A stretch of DNA of 64,000 bases, taken from NCBI GenBank assembly GCA_022315425.1, contig JAIUPT010000037.1, positions 372,001 through 436,000 of the forward strand. The letters run 5' to 3'. This document shows positions 51,901-62,627 of the stretch, one piece after another (positions within the stretch are counted from its first letter, which is position 1; each line of letters begins with the position of its first letter). The DNA is from Pseudevernia furfuracea. Taxonomy: Eukaryota > Ascomycota > Lecanoromycetes > Lecanorales > Parmeliaceae. The notes below the pieces were generated by a model. The model searched no databases and was not told the origin of the DNA. It was given only the letters and a program-made list of their open reading frames with translations. A program made the translations under genes and the position numbers.

Positions 51901-52998
51901 GAACTTAAGCAATCTCTTAGAATTTGATATTAGCACTTCTCGAAGTATATAAAGAAATTCGAACTAATACTCATCAAATCGAACGAGAGTGTCTTTATGA
52001 ACGTCAAGAAGAATATTATTATAGCCCTCTATATGAACGATATATTAATTATCGATCTTAGCAAAATCGATATTCAGCGCATCAAAAAGGTCCTCAATAA
52101 CAAGTTTCACATGTTCGACTTAAGACCTTGCGTCTATTATTTAGACATGATCGTCAAAAGAGATCGTGTCGTCGACATTCTTCGTCTGAGACAAGCAGTC
52201 TATGTCACTCGTTTCTTAAAGTATTTCAATTATTGAAGTCTCAATTCAGCCTCTACGCCTCTAAAAACTAGTCGTAAGTGTCAGGACCAGTACAGAGTCA
52301 AGTCATGTAGGTGTATAGAATGAGACAACTAGATACAGGACAACTATGTACTGGGAGGGAGGCCATATATGTATGGCGGAGTGAACCTGCCAAGACACGC
52401 TAAGCCTAAAAGGGAAGTGTCAAAGGAAGGCTGTGTCAAAGGGATGCAGGGACGCCGGGATGCGGGGTACGCTCGTAACAGTAAGCTACAATCTGCGAAA
52501 GAGAGTTATATTATCTCGAGAAAGCTGTGCGAGGACTATTAATCTGTCGTGAAATCCCTCATATATATCATGTTAGAAACTCGTTCTAATATCGCCTATA
52601 CTGTCTCTCTTATCAGCCGCTATTCAGTCAATTCGATTCAGACATACTAAAATACAGTAATTCGAATCTTTCGATATCTTAGAGACACGATATACTACGA
52701 ACTAGTGTACAAAGAATCCCTTCAAGCCCTCATCGAATATATCGATTTCGATTGAACTGACGACTCGATTCGAAGATCTATCTTCGACTATCTATTCAAC
52801 GTCGATAGCGACGTCATCAGCTGATCATCAAAGCGTCAAGTCATCGTCGCGTTATTCACTTGCGAAGTCGAGTATATCGATCAAACGTTGATTATCAAAG
52901 AAGTTATTTGATTAAAAACTCTTCTTAATCAACTTCTGCGACCTCGAGACTCTAATTCGAAGATCATTATAATCTTCGACGACAATTAGAGCGCAATT
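48919..52998 (+). pseudogene. Copia gag-pol remnant, upstream part
   Basis: Order of recognisable parts: gag-like helical segment 48919-49143; Cys-rich CSSCKAANRKCR (about 49294-49330); protease-region VTLRNVLYVLDMSVNLLSID (49857-49916); pre-integrase and zinc part with HARISHLN and CEYCVMKR (50100-50225); integrase around RIRLDNKREYMFKVFLNYLL (50464-50523); reverse transcriptase 51640-52250, where the catalytic box reads YMND at 52030-52041 instead of YVDD; RNase H to FDDN just before 52998. Stops interrupt every domain. A solo LTR sits at 52279-52480. Confidence 0.85.
52279..52480. mobile_element. Solo LTR (or tiny non-autonomous element) inside copia
   Basis: 202 bp from TGTCAGGACC to GCTCGTAACA, flanked by GTAAG on both sides (52274-52278 and 52481-52485). 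Its base composition (GGGAGGGAGGCC, GCAGGGACGCCGGGATGCGG) is like the gene-rich half and unlike the AT-rich DNA around it. It has no similarity to either LTR pair in the window. Confidence 0.85.
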
Positions 52999-53161
52999 TG
53001 TTGTGGACATGGAAGGAGCGAGATAGCCATGCCAAGCCTTGGCATCCTTGACATGGAGCATGGACTATTAGTAGCAGCTTCTTCATAGTAATATTATCCA
53101 TCTTACACCCAACACATGAATTCACTACAGTGATAGCAATTGTTTTACTGCTACCCTAACA
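52999..53161 (+). repeat. Gypsy 5' LTR
   Basis: 163 bp, TGTTGTGGACATGG ... CTACCCTAACA. Confidence 0.9.
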
Positions 53162-53379
53162 ATGATAGCAACACCGGGTTACTGCATAACAAGCATCATA
53201 TAACCGCTTGTTACGCATCATACGTTCGACGTATCAGCAGTTCTTACTGCATCAAATATTCAGTCAGATTCTTCTCAATTCGCTTCCGCTACATTACGAG
53301 AATTATTAGAATCTCGCTCCTTCAGAATCTTTCTTCTGTTATTATACTCTCGTTAAGCTGACTCCGTCACTAGCTAAGG

Positions 53380-55560
53380 ACCTTGTCAGCATTGACTATC
53401 AAATCCACGAGTTTCTTATAACAACAGGCCGAACTCATCATAACGAGATCTTCGAGTCTGTTGAATACTTCATCGACTATATCGTCTAGAACTATAATCA
53501 TCAGCCGAGACAAATAACAGAATCTTTCAGACACTCAAGAACGTCCTCGATTGAACTCTCTGCTTTCTCGTATAGTTGATTCACGAATTAATCTATCTTT
53601 CGAAGAGCAGTCAGAACCTTCAGTGATCGAACACACTTCTTTCGAAGTGATTCTAAGCTTATTTAATACTTTAGAAGTCGTAATCCACCTTTCATAGGTT
53701 CTATATCTCATATCTCGTCAGTGAGCACTTCGTCAGATTCGTCTAAATTAGTGAACACTTCGTCAGATTCGTCTGACACGAGCTCGAATTCTACTGAAGA
53801 TAACGATCAAACTATCAGAGCAACCTCAGCAGAGGAATTAATTTACAAAGACTCGATCGGCTCAGCAATGACAGACGATCAATTATGATAGAATATCGGC
53901 TTCTCGCAGCAGCAATGGATAGCTCTGTAAGAATTGCTGAGAGGCATTTCTAGTCAGTCAGACTTATTAGAATCGTCTGACGAGGTAGAACCTCCCGAAA
54001 CTGTCGTAACAGAAAACGCTTTCAATCCTACACGCTAAAATCCGGGAGATCTCGAATTTTTCGATCTCAACTACGATAACAAGTCTGTTAACATCGAATC
54101 ATCAATCGAGTATACTGGCAAAGAAATCTACTTTCGAGATATACACCTGTTTGTGAAAAGAGCGAGAGATCTTATAATTATTAAGGGTAACATGATACGA
54201 GAAAACCTCTAAATGAGCTTACGTGATACGACACTGGAATAATAAATAGCAGAACTTTTATTCGTCGAGAAACGCATTATCAGATTTGAGAAAGACGTTG
54301 AGAAATGATCTATCTTGTTGACTAATAGATTCAAGGAATCTGCTACAGTAGCCATTGATGCCGTGCTTCGAGAACGTTATATCATACGAGACGCAAGTTC
54401 TCGTCGTGAGCCACGTGAGTATACTCAGAAGATTCTCAGGTCTGTCAAGAATGCAGAAATGACGCTAATCAAGAATCAGCTAGACATCGTCTACAATGAT
54501 ATCGATCTCGAACTTCGTCGAAACATTAAGAAACCTGAGAATGCTATCACGATCAACTTATTTCTTATGACACTAAATGACTGTAAGCATAAATGGTGGA
54601 CCTATGTCAGCAGACATGAAAGGAATGTAGACATCGAAAGCATAGCTTCTGATTCTTCTTTTCAAGAAAATCGACAACTTCGTTCTCACGAAAGCAAGCC
54701 CTCAGAGTAGTATGGTCAGTATAATAATTCTCTTAATCGTGAGAGTTAGCAGAACCTTGTACAATCAAGTCTACGATCTGATTATCAAGGGGGATATCGA
54801 TCTTCATATCAATATGAAGCGGCTTTCGTCTTTCAGCCTCGTCTTTTCTATTAGAACTTATAAGCTTATTAATCACAGCAGTCTCGCTTTTCAAACTACT
54901 CAAGTAGATCAGCACAGTTAGATCAGCGCTTAAGCGAAAATTAAGAAAGACTATAGATTATCGAACTCTCAAATAGGTTAGGTTTTTCAACATCAGGGCA
55001 ACAGCAGCCTCGTTCGTTTCAGTCAGCTTTCAATAGTATGAACAGATCACAATACTCTGTTAGATTACAGTATAATTTAGAAAATCGCTTTTAGCCACAG
55101 CAGCAAAGAGTCTATCAAGCATTCGAGAACATTACGGATGAGAACTTCGATAACGAATACGAGAAGTTTATGAGATTCTATTAGTATTATGCTTTCGAGG
55201 AACAGTTCATAAATAGCACTTCTCAAGAAGCTCTCGAGCACGAAGAGCGTAACGATTATAATGACACACAGAATGTGCATTTCGTTAATAAGAAAGTTAT
55301 TCATATATATAGTAAATGTGAATTCGACTTTTTATCAAGAAACAAACTCTTTAAGCACTTGCGAGAAAATTGTCGAAAGATAAAGCCTACTGCGAATGTT
55401 AATAAGCGAATTTCAGAAACTCAAGATCTATTCAAGACTACACTTGACAAATTCTCGACGCTCATGACAAACAATGCTTATGTGAATACAATCATTAAAT
55501 TCACTGCTGAGCTGAGTCATATCAGATTTAAATACAACTTCCGCAGCTGAAAGTATATCA
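53380..55560 (+). pseudogene. Gypsy gag remnant
   Basis: Interrupted frame. It includes a 30-bp direct repeat around 53721-53780 (CACTTCGTCAGATTCGTCT twice) and a 131-codon open segment (54315-54710, IRDASSRREPREYTQKILRS). Near the end is a Cys2/His-Cys finger (CEFDFLSRNKLFKHLRENC, 55317-55373) of the kind found in fungal gypsy gag-pol junctions. Confidence 0.75.
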
Positions 55561-55562
55561 TC

Positions 55563-56108
55563 ATGAAAGTCAGATACTCTTCGAACTCAAAGACTGAAGA
55601 AAGCGAAGTGTTATTCGATTTTAACTGTGACGTGACTCTAGAAGATCGTACTTACTTATTAAAGCACGTCTCTGATCTTGAGATCAAGAAGATAACTTTC
55701 TTCATATCGATACGAGACGTGAATAATAAAATTATTAATACAGATGAATACGCTATGATCACGATATATATCAAAGAAATCGTTAACGACATGAAGAGAA
55801 GTGCTTGTCTCACGATGAAAATCCATGTTATAAATGACCTCAAGACAAACATTCTCATTGAAACGGATATCATAACGCCTCAAGGGATGACGATGAATCT
55901 GAAAACTCGTACGATCAAGCTTAAAAGATGTCAGAGGCTAAATGTATCAATCGACGTTGTCGCACGAACTCAGTCTCATTTCAAGCGCATTATTCATATC
56001 AAGTTCTCGATTATCATAACATCGAATATCACTACGAAAGTATCTGTCGCGTATAATGATACAATATCTAAGAACAGGGATTTCTTGTTCGAATCAGACT
56101 GTGCTTAA
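55563..56108 (+). CDS. Gypsy aspartic-protease region, still open
   Basis: 181 codons without a stop, unlike the frames around it. DFNCDVTLEDRTYLL (about residues 19-33) replaces the usual D-T/S-G protease triad, with Asn and Cys where the family has Gly, so activity is doubtful. TNILIETDIITPQGM near residues 98-112 is the second conserved block (normally ILG-D). Confidence 0.7.
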   Translation: MKVRYSSNSKTEESEVLFDFNCDVTLEDRTYLLKHVSDLEIKKITFFISIRDVNNKIINTDEYAMITIYIKEIVNDMKRSACLTMKIHVINDLKTNILIETDIITPQGMTMNLKTRTIKLKRCQRLNVSIDVVARTQSHFKRIIHIKFSIIITSNITTKVSVAYNDTISKNRDFLFESDCA

Positions 56109-56519
56109 GAATTCGAACCCGCGAGTGAGGTTTTTGCTCACATCGTCGACTTCACGGTTTCAATAATATAGGTTTATAATGTCACGGCTGCACCTGTGCG
56201 TCTGTCTCGCAAGGTAAGGCTCGAAGCACTCTACGAATATGAGCAAGACGATGTCTTTCTGACGGCCTCTGTCGAAGCAAACCTCGTTATCGAAAACGTG
56301 AAATCATGAAAGAAGAATCTTGTTAAGGGAATTACAGTGACAGCAGCTGCTTTCGTCGAACTCGTATAGAAGTTATTATCGAATACAACTTCTGTTATCA
56401 TAGCAGGAACTTTCTGCTCTCAGATCGATTCGAGCCTCGAGCATATAATGTCTAATGACATTATCATCTACGGTACTTCGAAAGTTGCTTCCCAAATTGC
56501 TTCCGTAGCAGACGAATTT

Positions 56520-59430
56520 CCGAAGATCTAAAAAGATCAAGATATCACGATAGACATTTCTAAGAAGAAATGAATGTCGATATCTCTCAAATCGAATATT
56601 ACGTCAAAGTCTTCGCGTGTGTATTCCGTCAGTCAGAAGAACAGGGACGTTATTGACGAAATATTCAACAAGCTTCACGATCAAGGCAAAATGAAGTGAT
56701 CGAGTCAGTCAACGTCTTATAGTTATTCGATATTCGTGATATGAAGACAGATGCCTGATGATAGTAGAAAGGGTCGTATCGTCGTAAACATTCGAGATCT
56801 TAACAAAATTACGGAGTCTGACTTCTACCCCTTATCGCTGCAGTCAGATATTACTTTCGCTATAATAGAATTTCTATACATCTCTACGATAGATGATAAC
56901 GACTACTTTTATCAATTTCTCGTGCGTTATAAAGACAGATATAAGCTTATAGTAGTATCTCATCGAGGGCAGAAATAGTATAACGTTGCTCTTATGAAAT
57001 ATAAAGGGTTATCGTCGTACGTATAACGTCAGACGAATAAGATTCTTCGTTCGCTTCGAGACTTTGTCAAAGCATACGTCGATGATATAATTACTTTCTC
57101 GAAAACATTGACATAGCATCTTAAGCATTTACGTAGAATGTTTAAGCTCTTTTAATAACGTCGCATTAGTCTCAATCTCAAGAAGTCTTTTTTAGACTAT
57201 TCGTTCGTGATTTTATTAGAGTAAAGAGTGAATTTCTTAGGTCTATTCACCTCGAAAGAAAAGTTAACAGTTATTACTTCACTTCATTTTCTCAAATCGT
57301 TACGTGAGCTTGAAACGTTTCTAGAACTCATAGAATAACTGTGATTCTTCATATCTCGATATGTATAGCGTGTCAATTCGTTACAGCAGCGAAAAACGGA
57401 CCTCACGAAGAAACTTCTTAAGAAATTCAAAGGGCACGCTCGTAAACGACAGTCTTGTGCTTTTTACTACGAACCCACGAAAGTAGAAGTTAAGTTCTTT
57501 AAGAATCTATAAGAAGTCTTTGCTAGCTCAACCTTTCTTATTTATTTCGACCCAAGCAGGCGTCTCTATATCGATCTAAACGCTTCGAAGGAATAAGATT
57601 TAATAGTCGTGATCTATCATGTGACGAAGGATTCTAAAGATCAGAAGTCTTTCTCTCGCACGAACGTGCAGTCAATTTTGTTTTTTAGCAAGATGCTGAA
57701 TCAAGCGGAGCAGAACTACTGGCTCACGAAGTTAAAAGTCGCTGAAATAGTGTGGATAATCAGGAAGGTGCGACACATGGTGAAGTCTATCAAGAAATCA
57801 TCAGTCGTAGTGTATACAGATCATTCTGCAGCAGTATCAATCTCACGACAAACTAGTCTGACGACATCAAGGCGCGGCTTTTCAAAGAATACGCTAAAGA
57901 TGAATAGTGGAGCAAGGTTCTTAGAGTAGTAAAGACTGCCGAAAAGGTCGATGCTTTAGATCGATCTGAAGAAATCTCTCTATCGGTACATGGTCCTGCT
58001 ATCGAAACAGGAGATCTCCCTAAACAATCAAAATCAAATGTCGCCGAATTGAAAGATGATCTTAATAACAGTCGCATTGATCTACGATTCAAGTTGAGGG
58101 ACGGATTGCTCTACTACACAAACTTTAATAACGAAAGAAAAAGACTATATATTCTCAACTCACTAAAGAAGGAAATCTTTGAGCTAGCGCATAATCATTA
58201 GCATCACGGCGGATTTTATAGAACTTATAATCGAATCGTTAGCTCTATCTACATGAGACACTTGACAAAACACTTACGAACTTACATAGATCATTATTCG
58301 AAATGTGAGCTCAATCAAATCAAGCGTCATAAACCTTACGGGAGCATGATTTCTATTAACAGATCAGGAATTCCTTTTCATATCATAATCATGAACTTCA
58401 TAGTGACGCTTTCAGTAATCGCTGACGGATGCGATTGCTTACTTACAGTAACAGACAAGTTTTTTAAGCGTGTCTTAATGATATCAGAAAAAACGATTTA
58501 TATCGTCGCGAAGTGAATCGATCTTCTATTAATTAGTCTATCTTAGTCTGATTGAGATATCTCACTAACTATTATCAGCGATCGAGATTTTAAATTCATA
58601 TCAGAATTCTGATAGACAATCTTCAAGAAACTTGAAGTGAAAGTTCTCGTCTTCACGATCTGATATTCACAGATCGACGAATAGTTCGAGCGTACGAATC
58701 AAATCATAGAGATCGTTCTTCGATACTTTATTATCGCAAATTCTGAAGTTAACTGAACATATGTGCTGTCGTACCTTATAAGTAGTCTTAACAACTTCAA
58801 GAATCAGTCTATAGAAGTGTTATCAAATGAGATACTTTACGAATTCAACGTTCGAGACACTCTCGGGCTTTTGATCGAATTATCTAAGAAAGACTTCAAT
58901 CGTCTGCGATAACTAAAGAGAGAACAAGTCGAAGAATTCATAGCCTTTGTTAACATTATGATCAAGGTATACTACGATAAATCTCATATGTCAATTAGCT
59001 TATTTAAAGAAAGTAAGACTTACTTGCGTCTATATTATGACTATAAAATTTCTGAACTTATTAATTATAAGCTTTATAATTAACGTGTCGAATCGTTCAA
59101 AATTCTTGAGAAGGTGAGTAAGCTCGCTTATCGTCTGAAACTTCCATCGTTAATAAAAATACACTCTGTGATTTTCATAGCACAGCTGGAACCTGATAAA
59201 GACGAGGATCTCTACACGCGCAATCAGATAATCGCTATGTCAGAGATCGAGAAAGACGATATTATTACGAATATCTTCGAAATCGAGACTCTATTAGAAA
59301 AGCAGATTTCTCGAGATAAAACTTAGTATCTAATCAAGTGAAAGAACTGCGACAATGAATATAACGTTTAATACGATATCGACGATTTAAAGAATATTAT
59401 GAAGTTGATCGAGAAATACGAGACAAGACA
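56520..59430 (+). pseudogene. Gypsy RT-RNase H-integrase-chromodomain remnant
   Basis: RT: GRIVVNIRDLNKITESDFYP (56770-56829) and the catalytic YVDD preserved at 57075-57086. RNase H: LYIDLNASKE (about 57570-57600) and YTDHSAAV (57812-57835). Integrase: zinc-type HYSKCELNQIKRHKPYG (58293-58343), ISDRDFKFISEF (58575-58610). C-terminal chromodomain-like segment IFEIETLLEKQIS (59272-59310) followed by interrupted YLIK-KNCDNEYNV. Many TAG/TAA/TGA interruptions. Confidence 0.85.
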
Positions 59431-60138
59431 ACGGGAGCGACCTTTAAGATCTTTTAGAAGAAGTCGTTAAAAGAAGTAAAAGGTCTAGCCTTTTCGCGCT
59501 TCGTCGAGATGAACGTTAAACGAATCATCGACGAGGCGTAACGATTTTATCGATCGGAAATTATCGAAGACATATCACACGAGCGGTCGGAAATAATTTC
59601 CCTTAATTGTTACATCTCATATTTGCAGTATTTCTTTGCTTATCTATCTTACTATTCATATGCTTAGCGCGCGCGCGTAAAGTTCAATTTGTCGCGGCTC
59701 ATCTTTTGATTTGTAAACACTCACTTCTTTACATAAATGACATTTATATCGATTAACGACATAAGACTTTATTTCAAAATGAAAGACTCTACACTCTTCA
59801 ACGAAGTCATGAACAAGATTGTATCTTCATTCATCGATACACAAATCGACTCTTCAGGAACTCTCTTCGAATCTGAAGAAACTAAGACATCTAACACGTT
59901 TATCTCCTCAGCTCATGAATTCGCAGTGAAGAAATAAGTTCAAATCAAACGCTGGAAAAAGGGAGACTCGTGTACAAATGCATTTTATTACGACGAAGAA
60001 TTGCCTCATCGGGTGCTGAGTAAATCGAACGTATTAAATTCGTTTTCATCAGTTAACATGAATCTCTCTGATGCGTAAGTGACGATAATTCTTATCTCAG
60101 ACTATACGATAAGAGAAAGATTCGAGAAGTGATTAATA

Positions 60139-60699
60139 GTGTTTTCTTTAAAATACGTTAAATCGTATTACAGAAACAAAGGTCGCGTCGCGAAAACGTT
60201 TTCGACGATTAGAAACGAGTGGGTCTATCTAATAACAAATAACATGTATCAGTTATTCGATTCGAAAGGAGTGAGCAACGGGTCTGAAAAGGTCATTAAA
60301 ATTGAAAACGAGAGATTGAGCGCAAAGTTAGACTTGGGTGAAGGAGATCGATGTCACATTCAGAGAAATTTTTACGAATATCGGAAGGCTATTTCGTCAG
60401 ATATATTCGAGACGAGTTTTAAGATCAAATATAAGATTAGCAAGTCATCTCTGACTGCCAAGCGTTTTAAACTTTCAGAAGCTGAAAGTTTCAAGTTCAT
60501 CGAAAAGCGCAAGGTTAGCACTATCAAGCGTCTTAAGCTTTTAGAAGCTGAAAGTTTCAAGTACATCGAGAAGCGCAAGAACGAAAAGTTGATCGATATC
60601 AAATTCGCTCTCACATTTAATATGTCAGATGTTTTAGATTTAGAAGATGAAGAAAGTAAGAAGAATACTTTCATTAAGGTTATAAAGAAACTGCGTTAA
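60139..60699 (+). CDS. Extra ORF after pol in the gypsy element
   Basis: 186 codons, open despite heavy decay around it. Contains an internal duplication: KRFKLSEAESFKFIEKRK then KRLKLLEAESFKYIEKRK (at 60460-60582). The C-terminus is acidic/basic. A shorter frame at 59737-59937 (MTFISINDIRLYFKMKDSTL) precedes it and may be the start of the same gene, broken by stops at 59935 and beyond. I recognise no family. Confidence 0.5.
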   Translation: MFSLKYVKSYYRNKGRVAKTFSTIRNEWVYLITNNMYQLFDSKGVSNGSEKVIKIENERLSAKLDLGEGDRCHIQRNFYEYRKAISSDIFETSFKIKYKISKSSLTAKRFKLSEAESFKFIEKRKVSTIKRLKLLEAESFKYIEKRKNEKLIDIKFALTFNMSDVLDLEDEESKKNTFIKVIKKLR

Positions 60700-61202
60700 C
60701 AGCTGAGATAAGCGAAAGGGAAGATGATATGCTTAACGACGACTCTTTCGACGATTCACGGGGTCATAAAATCTCTGATTGTCAGAACTTCACGTGCGTC
60801 GACGCTGCTTAAGACAGCAGTGAAACTATAATCATTTCTGAATATGAGTTAATAAGAAGTTATGAACAAGGAGGGACAGCTGAGGGAGATGAAGAAATTC
60901 TATAGGATAAACGTCAAGAACGTGCGAGACTTGACGAGATCTAACGATGATGTCGTCGCACGCTTATATGCGAACTTCTTATCTCTCTCGAATCGGTTGT
61001 TCTATTACAACGAGAAGTCTACGCTAGATCTGAGAATCTGAAAAGTCGCTGATTCAATTAACTTCGATAAACTCAGAGATAACGAAGACGAAATAATTGA
61101 TCACATTGAGATCAAGATCTCGAGTGAATCGAGCTGACTAATCGATCGAAGTTCAACTTCAGCGAATCGTACTGCTGACGCCGCATCATTAAACATTTTT
61201 AG

Positions 61203-61685
61203 TTAATCAAGTTTCGATATAAAAGCGGTCGCTTCCGTTTGATCTTTTTCTTCTGATTTTTTCGCAAGATCAATATCTTCGCTCAGAAATGTACAGAAAT
61301 TTCCCTTTTTTCTCATGATAGAAATTTCTTCGTCTTCTTTTTTTACATCGAGTAACTCTCGTATTCTTTTCGAAGACATTGTTAACATGATTTTCTCAAA
61401 GTTCAAAAACTTGCAGACGTCAATGTTCGAAGTGCGGGTCAACTCAAGATAGTTTCGAATCATATCGAACTGGATCTCGCGTCAATCATGAAATAGATTC
61501 ATCACAGTCGATGAAGTTGAGGCTGTAAAGAAATGGGAAATTCGGAACGGAGTCGTATTCCGGCCCGGAGTTGGAATGACAGTTTGGGACCCGAGTTCTG
61601 AAGGGGTGAACGGTTGAGTCTTCCGCTGTCTTCTGTCAACGAGGGCGTTGCCTTTTTCCTTTTGCCCGACATTTGTTGTGAACAT
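61203..61685 (-). CDS. Antisense ORF next to the gypsy 3' LTR
   Basis: Reads from inside the 3' LTR edge back into the element. Two segments in the same frame (61482-61685, 67 codons; 61203-61463, 86 codons) are separated by a TGA about 18 nt before the second ATG; TGA is what RIP makes from a Trp codon. The 5' segment is not AT-enriched (TPSELGSQTVIPTPGRNTTP), the 3' segment is charged (SSKRIRELLDVKKEDEEISI). Antisense genes near the 3' LTR are known in some Botrytis gypsy elements (brtn/brte); homology is not shown here. Confidence 0.45.
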
Positions 61686-61836
61686 GGAAGAAGCGAGACA
61701 GTTATGTCAAGTCTTGACATCCTTGGCATGAAGCATGGACTATTAATAGCAGCTTCTTTATAGTAATATCATCCATCTTACACTCAATATATGAATTCAC
61801 TACAGTGGTAGCAATTGTTTTACTGCTACTCTAACA
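61674..61836 (+). repeat. Gypsy 3' LTR
   Basis: 163 bp, TGTTGTGAACATGG ... CTACTCTAACA. Compared with the 5' copy it shows mostly C-to-T and G-to-A differences. Confidence 0.9.
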
Positions 61837-62070
61837 CAATTGCTCTCGTCAAGAACGCTTAGTTTTATGCTCGTATTAAGTACATTAATATCGCTTATCA
61901 TTTCGTGCGTGAAAAAGTTAATAACGACATCGTGAATATGCAATTCGTATTCACGGATAAACAAATAATCGATGATCTTATCAAAGTCCTCTGTCTCGAC
62001 AAATTCGTTATCTTTCGCGATGTTCTTGGGGTGAAATCAGTCTCAGAACATTCTCTCAGCGTCAAAGACT
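61837..62070 (+). pseudogene. Copia RNase H C-terminus, downstream part
   Basis: Continues the frame cut at 52998: after the duplicated CAATT it reads ALVKNA, then ARIKYINIAYHFVREKV, DIVNMQFVFTDKQIIDDLIK and CLDKFVIFRDVLGV. This is the standard end of copia RNase H (AL-KNP, H-DI-YHF-RE, ...DKF...LG). Confidence 0.88.
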
Positions 62071-62329
62071 AATTTTCAGCGCTCTTGCTTTTAATCTGAA
62101 GTCGTTAGTTTCAGAGAAGTGACGCTATTCATCTTATCTGTGAACGTTAGATCTTCAGTTTTCTTTCACTGCTTCTTATTTCACCCTCTCATATATTCAT
62201 CGACCTCGTTTTAATAGAAATTAAGTGTGCATTAGATCTATTTCAAAGAAAACTTTTAAAAAAAACCGCCTTTTTTCGAAAAATGAAAGTTTTGTATAAA
62301 GGACCAGAACGGATTTTTACATATCTTCG

Positions 62330-62396
62330 AATTTGATATAGTCGTTTTCAGAACTTGGTTCGAATTTGACATAGTCGTTTTCAGAACTTGATTTCT
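62330..62396. repeat. 33-bp tandem repeat in copia 3' non-coding region
   Basis: Two copies of TTCGAATTTGAYATAGTCGT plus TTTCAGAACTTG. A related single copy in inverse orientation lies near 46405-46440. Confidence 0.8.
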
Positions 62397-62500
62397 TCAC
62401 TTTTGTGAACCGGACTTCGCGCTAACCTGATTGGGGTTTTTTGCGTCGCGAAGTGCGAAAATCGTGTTTTCGCATTTTTGAGTATGCGAGCGAAGGGGAG

Positions 62501-62622
62501 TGTCAAAATTCGGGTCACGTGACATGGTCACGTGATGCGCTAAGGCGCATCCTCATAGTCGCTCTTTACTCTCGTAGCATTCTATAGTTAACAACTAAGT
62601 GTCCTACCACCTATTCTTGACA
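62501..62622 (+). repeat. Copia 3' LTR
   Basis: 122 bp, differing from the 5' copy at about one position (GTAGCATTC against GTAACATTC). Confidence 0.92.
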
Positions 62623-62627
62623 ATATA

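Larger units (their letters stand above)
52999..61836 (+). mobile_element. Ty3/gypsy LTR retrotransposon with chromodomain and extra 3' ORFs, nested in copia
   Basis: 8838 bp, LTRs of 163 bp at 52999-53161 and 61674-61836, CAATT duplicated at 52994-52998 and 61837-61841. Gene order gag-protease-RT-RNase H-integrase-chromodomain-like places it in gypsy/chromovirus. After pol there is an unusual 2-kb tail with a sense ORF and an antisense ORF. The two LTRs differ at about 18 positions by eye, all of them transitions. Confidence 0.9.
47071..62622 (+). mobile_element. Ty1/copia LTR retrotransposon, RIP-like decayed, interrupted by a gypsy element
   Basis: Complete boundaries: 122-bp LTRs at 47071-47192 and 62501-62622, TG..CA ends, and 5-bp duplication ATATA at 47066-47070 and 62623-62627. 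A purine run GCGAAGGGGAG stands just before the 3' LTR. Without the nested gypsy element and its duplication the element is about 6.7 kb. Gene order protease-integrase-RT-RNase H identifies copia. The coding region is broken by very many TAA/TAG/TGA codons, typically TAG/TAA at Gln and TGA at Trp positions, the pattern of C-to-T RIP. Confidence 0.9.

Noticed and set aside
59640..59700. GC-alternating tract (GCGCGCGCG) after the gypsy chromodomain as a recombination signal or Z-DNA element
   Set aside because: The run is only about 10 bp; too short to claim anything.
47071..62622. A single giant retrotransposon of 15.5 kb
   Set aside because: Two distinct LTR pairs with different target duplications and an interrupted RNase H show a nested insertion instead.
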